Assembly: GCF_035515035.1 (NCBI RefSeq)
Contig: NZ_DATJCA010000019.1
Span: 1 to 38,715 of the forward strand
DNA: 38,715 nucleotides
DNA from: Gelidibacter sp035515035
Lineage (GTDB): Bacteria; Bacteroidota; Bacteroidia; Flavobacteriales; Flavobacteriaceae
Direction: 5' to 3'
Part shown: one piece after another, positions 32,688 to 38,715 of the stretch
Position numbering within the stretch: position 1 is the first letter of the stretch
Layout of the letters: the number at the start of each line of letters is the position of its first letter
Program-made: the position numbers and the translations under genes
Notes under the pieces: generated by a model
Told to the model about the DNA's origin: nothing
Database searches by the model: none
The model's input: the letters and a program-made list of their open reading frames with translations, nothing else

Positions 32688-33314
32688 ATGAAAAAATCAA
32701 ATAACCTTCGCGCATATTTTCAAAAGAAGAGTGAGGTGAGCAAAAAAGCAGTCGTAGTCTTAGCCCTTATGATTGCGCCCATGGTATCTTTTGGACAAAG
32801 CTTTTTTAATAAATATGAATCCATGAAGGGCGTCACCTCCGGAGTCATCAGTCAAAAAATGTTCAAAATGATTGCGACCATTGATGTGGATCTTGACGAT
32901 GAGGAAGCCCAAGGCTATTTAGATATGGTCAAAAAGATTGAGAGCATCAAAGTATTGAGTACTGGGGATGACAATATTTCGTCAAGCTTGGCCGCTGATA
33001 CCGAGAAGTATATTAGCAGCTCAAAATTGGATGAGTTGATGCGATTTAAAGATGGTAACCAAACGGTAAAGTTCTATGTCAAAGAAGGCCGTGATGAAAA
33101 CCATGTCAAAGAACTGTTAATGTATATCAGTGGTTTGAAAGAATTGACCAAAGACACCAAGGTTGAAATCAATGGTGAAAAGAGAGAGTTTGAAACCATT
33201 CTAGTTTCCATTGTAGGTGATGTGGATTTGAGAGAGATCTCAAAAATAACAAATAAAATGAATGTGCCTGGTGGAAAGCATCTTGAAAAGGCCGGAAAAG
33301 GTAAAAAACAATAA
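32688..33314 (+). CDS. DUF4252 secreted protein
   Basis: 208 residues. Long signal peptide with basic N-region (MKKSNNLRAYFQKKSEVSKK then AVVVLALMIAPMVSFGQS). The mature part has the DUF4252 pattern: SLAADTEKYISSSKLDELMRF, GNQTVKFYVKEGRDENHVKELLMYISGLKEL and ILVSIVGDVDLREISKI (given in short pieces). DUF4252 is common in Bacteroidota next to ECF sigma genes; its function is not established. No lipobox, so it is exported and soluble. A second DUF4252 gene follows after two bases, and both belong to the sigma operon. Confidence 0.83.
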   Translation: MKKSNNLRAYFQKKSEVSKKAVVVLALMIAPMVSFGQSFFNKYESMKGVTSGVISQKMFKMIATIDVDLDDEEAQGYLDMVKKIESIKVLSTGDDNISSSLAADTEKYISSSKLDELMRFKDGNQTVKFYVKEGRDENHVKELLMYISGLKELTKDTKVEINGEKREFETILVSIVGDVDLREISKITNKMNVPGGKHLEKAGKGKKQ

Positions 33315-33316
33315 AT

Positions 33317-33862
33317 ATGATCTCATTAATCAAAAATCTTGCAGGGATGATGCTCTTGGTTGTAACCGTTTATAGTTGCAACCAAAACCAATCATTACAA
33401 CGGTATTACGTAGACAATCAAGAACAACCTAATTTTCTTTCGATAGATGTGCCGTTAAGTATGCTAAATCTGGATAAGGAACACTTGACCCAAGATCAAC
33501 AAGAGGCCTATAAATCCATACAAAAGTTGAATATGTTGGCTTACAAGGTCACTCCTGATAACACTTTGGAATATGAAGAGGAAATCGCAAAAGTAAAAAA
33601 CATCTTGGACGATTCTAAATATGAAGAGTTAATGCGGGGAGGCAATCCTGAAGATGGAACGTTTATCATAAAGACTTTAGGAAAGGACGACGATATTGAA
33701 GAATTTATCCTATTTGGAAATATGGAGAAGAAAGGATTCGCTATTGTTAGAGTCTTAGGAAGTGACATGAATCCCAACAAAATCATGAGCTTAACGTCTG
33801 CCTTGGATAAAGCAAAAATTAACGATTCCCAACTCAGTCAGTTTACCGAGTTTTTTAAATAA
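33317..33862 (+). CDS. DUF4252 lipoprotein
   Basis: 181 residues. Lipoprotein signal MISLIKNLAGMMLLVVTVYSC, modified cysteine at 21. The mature part shares with its upstream neighbour the DDxxxYEELMR and FxLxGxMxxKGFAIVRVLGSD framework: DDSKYEELMRGG, DDIEEFILFGNMEKKGFAIV and KIMSLTSALDKAK. It is the membrane-anchored partner of the soluble copy encoded just before. Together they may form the input or output arm of the sigma system (inference). Last gene of the operon; a terminator follows. Confidence 0.82.
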   Translation: MISLIKNLAGMMLLVVTVYSCNQNQSLQRYYVDNQEQPNFLSIDVPLSMLNLDKEHLTQDQQEAYKSIQKLNMLAYKVTPDNTLEYEEEIAKVKNILDDSKYEELMRGGNPEDGTFIIKTLGKDDDIEEFILFGNMEKKGFAIVRVLGSDMNPNKIMSLTSALDKAKINDSQLSQFTEFFK

Positions 33863-33888
33863 GCCGAGATAAAAAAGTAAAAATATTG

Positions 33889-33926
33889 AAATCACCCATG
33901 AAACATTACGAATCTGGGTGATTTTT
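33889..33926. terminator. Terminator of the sigma-DUF4252 operon
   Basis: AAATCACCCA (33889-33898) pairs with TGGGTGATTT (33915-33924) and T residues follow on the plus strand. On the opposite strand the stem codes for the last residues of the small membrane protein gene and may end that transcript too. Confidence 0.82.
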
Positions 33927-34091
33927 GTTATTATACAATCTGATGAACATACAACTTACTATACATATGAAAGTTCCAATGAGCAAAAATTTTACTATAA
34001 AGTAATCGAGCACATCAAAAATACCGGCTATTAAAAGGCCAAGGGTAATAATTCCTGTAAGTAGGAGCCCTATGTTATCAATTTGGTTCAT
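33906..34091 (-). CDS. Small two-helix membrane protein downstream of purB
   Basis: 61 residues with two hydrophobic helices (about 8-25 and 30-50) and a short polar tail (RLYNNKNHPDS). No family recognised. The ATG is three bases after the purB stop on the same strand, which supports real translation. The last codons lie inside the terminator stem. Alternatively this is a chance open frame; 61 residues of two clean membrane helices make that less likely. Confidence 0.55.
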   Translation of the reverse strand: MNQIDNIGLLLTGIITLGLLIAGIFDVLDYFIVKFLLIGTFICIVSCMFIRLYNNKNHPDS

Positions 34092-34094
34092 CTT

Positions 34095-35438
34095 CTAAAT
34101 TCCCGTGTAATTACTTGGTGTAATTTGTTTTAGTTCTTCTTTTATGACGTTTGATACGTCTAAAGTATTAATGAAATCTGAAATGGATTTTTGATTGATC
34201 GTGGTATTGGTTCGCGTTAATCCTTTCAAAGCTTCATACGGATTTGGATAGGCTTCGCGTCTTAAAATTGTCTGGATAGCTTCTGCAACAACGGCCCAGT
34301 TATTTTCGAGATCTTCTTTAAATTTAGGTTCGTTCAATACCAATTTGTCCAATCCTACCAAGGTGCTCTTGAATCCAATCAAGGTATGGCCAAACGGTAC
34401 GCCCACGTTTCTCAATACCGTACTATCTGTTAAGTCACGCTGCAAACGTGATATCGGCAATTTTGCGGATAAGTGCTCAAAAATAGCATTGGCAATTCCT
34501 AAATTGCCTTCGCTGTTTTCAAAATCGATGGGATTGACCTTGTGTGGCATGGCACTACTGCCAACTTCACCTTCCTTAATTTTTTGTTTGAAATAATCCA
34601 TGGACACATAGGTCCACATATCCCGATCCAAATCAATAAGGATGGTGTTGATGCGTTTTAAATTATCAAATAACGCTGCCATATGATCGTAATGTTCAAT
34701 TTGTGTGGTAGGGAAGGAGTGTTGCAAACCCAATTTACCTTGAACAAATTCGGTTCCAAAGACTTTCCAATCGATACTTGGATAAGCTACTTTGTGGGCA
34801 TTGAAATTTCCTGTTGCACCGCCAAACTTTGCAGCACTCGGGATATCATTTAGCAAATTGAATTGTTCTTCCAAGCGCACTGCAAATACTTCAATTTCTT
34901 TCCCTAATCGTGTAGGCGACGCCGGTTGGCCGTGTGTACGTGCCAACATCGGGATGTTTTCCCATGCTTTGGAAAGTTCTTTTAATTTTTTTACCAAACT
35001 TAGGTATTCAGGGACATAAACGTCGTTCATGGCTTCCTTAATACTTAGAGGCACAGCGGTATTGTTGATGTCTTGAGAGGTCAATCCAAAATGGATGAAC
35101 TCTTTATAGGCGTTCAGATTAAGCGCGTCAAATTTTTCTTTAATAAAATATTCGACCGCCTTAACATCGTGGTTGGTTACTTTTTCAATCGCTTTAATGG
35201 CAAGCGCATCTTCAGTTGTAAATTCTGTATAAATCGCTCTTAAATCATCAAATTTTGAAGTATCAAAATTTTTGAGTTGTGGCAAGGGAATTTCGCATAG
35301 CGCAATAAAATAATCGATTTCTACTTGAACGCGATATTTGATCAGGGCTTCTTCTGAAAAATAATCGGCTAAACTGCTGACTCTGCTTCTATACCTTCCA
35401 TCAATAGGAGAAATAGCATTTAAAGGTGATAATGACAT
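34095..35438 (-). CDS. purB: Adenylosuccinate lyase
   Basis: 447 residues. The enzyme acts twice in purine synthesis: SAICAR to AICAR, and adenylosuccinate to AMP, releasing fumarate. Members of the fumarase/aspartase superfamily carry GSSAMPHKVNPIDFENSEGN (from about 297), here intact with the flexible-loop catalytic serine. FGLTSQDINNTA (about 117-128) and ARTHGQPASPT (about 166-176) are the other two active-site stretches. Size is typical of the proteobacterial/Bacteroidota form. A TATCTTTG box lies 36 bases before the ATG. A small membrane protein follows. Confidence 0.97.
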   Translation of the reverse strand: MSLSPLNAISPIDGRYRSRVSSLADYFSEEALIKYRVQVEIDYFIALCEIPLPQLKNFDTSKFDDLRAIYTEFTTEDALAIKAIEKVTNHDVKAVEYFIKEKFDALNLNAYKEFIHFGLTSQDINNTAVPLSIKEAMNDVYVPEYLSLVKKLKELSKAWENIPMLARTHGQPASPTRLGKEIEVFAVRLEEQFNLLNDIPSAAKFGGATGNFNAHKVAYPSIDWKVFGTEFVQGKLGLQHSFPTTQIEHYDHMAALFDNLKRINTILIDLDRDMWTYVSMDYFKQKIKEGEVGSSAMPHKVNPIDFENSEGNLGIANAIFEHLSAKLPISRLQRDLTDSTVLRNVGVPFGHTLIGFKSTLVGLDKLVLNEPKFKEDLENNWAVVAEAIQTILRREAYPNPYEALKGLTRTNTTINQKSISDFINTLDVSNVIKEELKQITPSNYTGI

Positions 35439-35473
35439 GGGATGCGTTGTTTTGTTGTGTTAAAAGGAAGATG

Positions 35474-35481
35474 CAAAGATA
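35474..35481 (-). promoter_or_regulatory. -7 box TATCTTTG of purB
   Basis: TATCTTTG on the minus strand, 36 bases before the purB ATG, giving a leader of about 30 bases. The -33 TTG is not evident. Confidence 0.5.
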
Positions 35482-35708
35482 AGAAAGAAAGTTAGAAGTT
35501 AAGAGTTGCAGGCGCGAAGTATGTTTGAATAAAAATTTTGAGAAATCGATATATTCCTGCCATTGGGTTTTAATACCTCTAGCCTTGTCTCCATCGAAAA
35601 ACATTTCCTTATTTTTATGCCTCAAATTAATAAAATCGAAAATGGCGATTGCTTCGAGCGTCCGTCATCCATCACCTTAATCCAATCACCCGTCTAAAAA
35701 ATGAAGTC

Positions 35709-36950
35709 GTGATAAATAAAAAACTACTCATTATCGGCCATGTGTGGCCAGAGCCCAGAAGTTCTGCAGCGGGGAGCCGGATGATGCAACTCATTAATGC
35801 TTTTCAAAAGGAGGAGTATGAAATCATCTTTGCCAGCGCCTGTGCCAAAAGCGATAATGCATTCGATTTATCTGAAATTGGAATCGTGCAAGCCAATATC
35901 GAGATGAACCATTCCAGTTTTGATCATTTTGTCAAGAGTTTTAATCCAGATGTGGTACTTTTTGACCGATTTATGACCGAAGAACAATTTGGCTGGCGGG
36001 TTGCGGAACAATGTCCAGATGCTTTAAGAATTCTCGATACTGAAGATTTGCACTGCCTGAGAAAGGGGAGGCAGCAGGCTTTTAAGGACGGAAAGACCTT
36101 TAACTCCTCATATCTTTTTAATGACTTTTCAAAACGTGAAATGGCAAGTATTTATCGCTGTGACCTCTCTTTAATTATCTCAGAGGTCGAAATGGATATC
36201 CTTAAGAAAGAGTTTAAGATGCCTCCGGATTTACTTCTTTATCTACCTTTTCAACTCGATTTAATTTCTAATCAAGAGATTTCCCGACTTCCTAATGTTG
36301 AAGATCGACAACATTTTGTAACCATCGGTAACTTTCTGCATGAGCCCAACTATAATTCCATATTATATCTTAAAGAAACTATTTGGCCCTTGATCAGGGA
36401 AAAATTACCCCATGCGCAATTGCATATTTATGGTGCCTATGCCTCTCAAAAAGTGAATCAATTACACCATGAAAAGAGTGGGTTCTTGATCAAAGGTTTT
36501 GCGACAGATGTTAATGAAGTCATGGCAAAATCAAAAGTGTGTTTAGCTCCTTTGCGATTTGGTGCAGGTCTAAAGGGGAAATTAGTTGATGCCATGAAGA
36601 ATGGAACGCCTTGTGTCATGACTTCTATTGCTGCGGAAGGGATGTTTGGAGATTTAGAACCGAATGGATTTGTTGTGGATGCACCAGATTTAATCGCAGA
36701 AAATGCGGTTCTTCTTTATGAAAACAACTCTATTTGGAGAGAAAAGCAACACCACGGTTTTAAAGTCCTTAACCAACGATTCAATAAGCTGAACTTTCAC
36801 GATGGATTTTTTAATGATATCCATCACACCATTCGTCATCTGAAAGCACATCGACAGACGAACTTCACGGGCCAAATGCTCCAGCATCACCTCCTTCAAT
36901 CTACAAAATATATGAGTAAATGGATTGAAGAGAAGCACAAAGAAAACTAG
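35709..36950 (+). CDS. Glycosyltransferase, GT-B (family 4/1-like)
   Basis: 413 residues from a GTG at 35709. This precedes the first strand INKKLLIIGHVWPEPRSSAAG, the usual start of GT-B enzymes. The frame is open to 35649 (TTG), but that part shows no protein-like pattern. The N-terminal Rossmann half ends near 200. The C-terminal half has TIGNFLHEPNYNSILYLKE, LHIYGAYASQKVNQL, LIKGFATDVNEVMAKSKVCLAPLRFGAGLKGKLVDAMKNGTP (in pieces), the last being the nucleotide-sugar site of family 4/1 enzymes. It is divergent from purB and convergent with egtD, so it has no operon partner to suggest a substrate. Confidence 0.82.
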   Translation: MINKKLLIIGHVWPEPRSSAAGSRMMQLINAFQKEEYEIIFASACAKSDNAFDLSEIGIVQANIEMNHSSFDHFVKSFNPDVVLFDRFMTEEQFGWRVAEQCPDALRILDTEDLHCLRKGRQQAFKDGKTFNSSYLFNDFSKREMASIYRCDLSLIISEVEMDILKKEFKMPPDLLLYLPFQLDLISNQEISRLPNVEDRQHFVTIGNFLHEPNYNSILYLKETIWPLIREKLPHAQLHIYGAYASQKVNQLHHEKSGFLIKGFATDVNEVMAKSKVCLAPLRFGAGLKGKLVDAMKNGTPCVMTSIAAEGMFGDLEPNGFVVDAPDLIAENAVLLYENNSIWREKQHHGFKVLNQRFNKLNFHDGFFNDIHHTIRHLKAHRQTNFTGQMLQHHLLQSTKYMSKWIEEKHKEN

Positions 36951-36985
36951 GATATAAGTGCACTGAAATTCTCAAACTCCCACGG

Positions 36986-37936
36986 TTATTTAAGCTTTTC
37001 CAAAATATAATCTGCAAAGAGATGTTGTGAGTCGGTCAATCGATCGCTGATTTTTAGAAGCGAGCCCTCTAATATGGTGTTTAAAATTTGATCATTATAT
37101 TTTCTACTGGTTTCAGTATGTATTTTTTCGCCTTTTTTGAAGCTGAAGGTTTTGCTAAGGCTTTTAATAACAACGTTTTGATCCTTGGTGCTCACCAAAA
37201 AGCTTCGAGCAATACCTTCTTCTTCATTGTATTCTGGTTTGTGCTCAAAAGTATCGAGGTCAAAATTGGCGTCCAACTCGTTGTTGATCCGCGTTAATAA
37301 ATTGAGATTGAAGCGTTTGGTGATGCCTTGTGCGTCGTCATAGGCTGGAAGCACGATAGATTTTGGTTTGATCAAATCTACACCCAATAATACCTTATCG
37401 CCAGTTTTTAAATTTTGCTCCAATTTTTGAATAAATTCCTTGGCTCTTGCATCACTAAGGTTTCCAATATTTGAACCTAAGAATAAAACGACGATGGGAT
37501 GTGCCAAGGATTTAAAATCGCCAAGAACATTAAAGTAATCGCCTTGTTTTGGATTGATCCCAACCGTTGGCAATTCGTTGTTCAGAGCTGTTTTTAATTG
37601 TTCAAGTGCGTTTTCTGAAATATCCACGGGGGCATATTTAAAATTATACCCCTGTTCATCCAAAGCTTTCAATAACTCTTTGGTTTTTCTACCATTGCCC
37701 GCACCTAACTCTACCAGTTCAAAGAAGCTGTTTTTTTCGAGTTTGAGTGCTTTTATAAGTTGTTGGTGTTGATTTTTGAAAATATCAAATTCTGCGTTGG
37801 TCAAATAATACTCGGGCATGTTCATGATTTCGACAAACAAGGCATCACCAATTTTATCATAAAAATATTTGGATGGCAAGGTTTTATTTGTGGCACTTAA
37901 GCCAAAATCGATGTCCTTTTTGAAGTTTTCATTCAT
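36986..37936 (-). CDS. egtD: L-histidine N-alpha-methyltransferase EgtD
   Basis: 316 residues, the family length. It trimethylates histidine to hercynine using S-adenosylmethionine, the first step of ergothioneine synthesis. PSKYFYDKIGDALFVEIMNMPEYYLTNAE opens the fold; the SAM site is ELGAGNGRKT (76-85); GSNIGNL and PAYDDAQGIT hold residues matching the known histidine-binding Asn and Tyr; IHTETSRKY near the end carries the Glu and Ser of the histidine pocket. egtB lies four bases upstream on the same strand, so the pair is co-transcribed. Assignment is confident on motifs and context. Confidence 0.95.
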   Translation of the reverse strand: MNENFKKDIDFGLSATNKTLPSKYFYDKIGDALFVEIMNMPEYYLTNAEFDIFKNQHQQLIKALKLEKNSFFELVELGAGNGRKTKELLKALDEQGYNFKYAPVDISENALEQLKTALNNELPTVGINPKQGDYFNVLGDFKSLAHPIVVLFLGSNIGNLSDARAKEFIQKLEQNLKTGDKVLLGVDLIKPKSIVLPAYDDAQGITKRFNLNLLTRINNELDANFDLDTFEHKPEYNEEEGIARSFLVSTKDQNVVIKSLSKTFSFKKGEKIHTETSRKYNDQILNTILEGSLLKISDRLTDSQHLFADYILEKLK

Positions 37937-37939
37937 AGA

Positions 37940-38715
37940 TTATTTTGCAAGTCTGATTCCTGAAAATTGCCATTGTGCTTGGGGATGGAAAAAATTTCTA
38001 TAAGTATGGCGACTGTGTTGAGGCGCCGTGGCACTGGAAGCACCTCTCAAAACCATTTGGTTGATCATAAATTTACCATTGTATTCACCAACTGCTCCTT
38101 TGGCAGTTTTGAATTTTGGATAAGGCAAATAGGCGCTGTTGGTCCATTCCCAATGCGTTCCCCATCTCAGATTATTTGAGGCGACTTCCCATTCAAATTC
38201 GGTGGGCAATCGATAACCTTTCCATTGTGCATAGGCTGAAGCTTCATAAAATGAAATGTGGGTGAGAATAGCTTTTTTGTCGATAGCTTCCAAACCAGAT
38301 AAGGTGTACTGGTGCCATTCATCATCTACCATCTTCCAGTATAAAGGATGTGCTATCCTATTCTCCTTGATCCAAAACCAACCTTCATCCAACCAATTTT
38401 TAGGTTGTTTATAACCATCATCGTTTATAAACGCCATAAAATCGGCATTGGTGACAAGACCCTTGGAAATTTCGAACGGCTCCAAAAAGACACGATGCAC
38501 CCCCAATTCATTATCAAAAGAAAAGTCATTGGTGGCATGGCCAATAGTGTAAATGCCCTCATCGATTTTTAGCCATTCCTCCGAGTCATTAAAATGGTTG
38601 ACATAGTTTTTTTCGTAGAGTTTTGGATATAGCGGATTCAACGACAAGGTATATTTAATATCTGAAACCAACAGTTCCTGATGCTGTTGCTCGTGGTTGA
38701 TGCCTAAGATGGTCA
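37940..38715 (-). CDS. egtB: Ergothioneine biosynthesis sulfoxide synthase EgtB, 5' end outside window
   Basis: Partial: at least 258 codons, the N-terminus lies past the right edge. The frame is open to 38715 and includes LGINHEQQHQELLVSDIKYTL, the end of the DinB_2 domain whose HxxxHxE histidines bind iron. The C-terminal formylglycine-generating-enzyme (FGE-sulfatase) domain follows, with GLVTNADFMAFINDDGY, SFYEASAYAQWKGYRLPTEFEWE and GASSATAPQHSRHTYRNFF plus the closing QFSGIRLAK. EgtB joins hercynine to a thiol donor with oxygen at a non-haem iron. It precedes egtD by three bases, as in other two-gene ergothioneine sets. Confidence 0.93.
   Translation of the reverse strand, partial: TILGINHEQQHQELLVSDIKYTLSLNPLYPKLYEKNYVNHFNDSEEWLKIDEGIYTIGHATNDFSFDNELGVHRVFLEPFEISKGLVTNADFMAFINDDGYKQPKNWLDEGWFWIKENRIAHPLYWKMVDDEWHQYTLSGLEAIDKKAILTHISFYEASAYAQWKGYRLPTEFEWEVASNNLRWGTHWEWTNSAYLPYPKFKTAKGAVGEYNGKFMINQMVLRGASSATAPQHSRHTYRNFFHPQAQWQFSGIRLAK

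Noticed and set aside
35649..35708. Extended N-terminus of the glycosyltransferase from TTG
   Set aside because: The 20 extra residues show no conserved pattern, and the first beta-strand begins right after the GTG at 35709.

Overview
The window is a contiguous chromosomal stretch from a Flavobacteriaceae-type bacterium (Bacteroidota). The evidence is the AT-rich sequence, TTTG/TAnnTTTG promoter elements in place of sigma70 -35/-10 boxes, and weak Shine-Dalgarno sites. Family markers agree: DUF4199, DUF4252, DUF6263, a GlmU-like nucleotidyltransferase, a 950-residue CarB, and lipoproteins with acidic residues after the lipidated cysteine. I see no rRNA, tRNA, CRISPR array, prophage or insertion sequence. 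Most of the window is housekeeping.

Layout, left to right. 1-344: 5' part of an ECF-like sigma factor running off the left edge. 821-5984 (minus): DUF4199 membrane protein, family 2 glycosyltransferase, phosphohexomutase and MsbA-type ABC exporter, probably an envelope group. 6224-10086 (plus): ribosomal protein L31 type B, GlmU-like sugar nucleotidyltransferase, MtaB tRNA methylthiotransferase and a secreted lipocalin-like protein. 10120-14432: a small GNAT-like protein, alpha/beta hydrolase, lytic transglycosylase, cardiolipin synthase and a cysteine-less thioredoxin-like protein. 14621-16063: TPR and DUF6263 proteins. 16330-19532: L34 (rpmH, 53 aa) and carB. 19641-23044 (minus): rmuC and an acyl-CoA thioesterase, then a satD-DUF3307 pair with its own promoter and a striking operator array.

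23352-29986 is a vitamin B12 uptake locus. A cobalamin riboswitch precedes a BtuB-like TonB receptor and a BtuG-like surface lipoprotein. The divergent btuF-btuC-btuD transporter genes have no visible riboswitch. 30044-33862 holds an S41 peptidase lipoprotein and, divergently, an ECF sigma / anti-sigma-like / DUF4252 / DUF4252 operon. 33906-38715 holds a tiny membrane protein, purB, a glycosyltransferase, and the ergothioneine genes egtD and egtB (egtB cut by the right edge).

The strongest candidate for something undescribed is the satD-DUF3307 module. SatD reads as a class III nucleotide-cyclase-like palm domain joined to a helix-turn-helix. DUF3307 carries conserved His/Asp residues in its membrane segments. 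Between the promoter and the satD start lie three 24-bp inverted repeats at an exact 28-bp period. These readings were made by eye; no database or structure search was possible.
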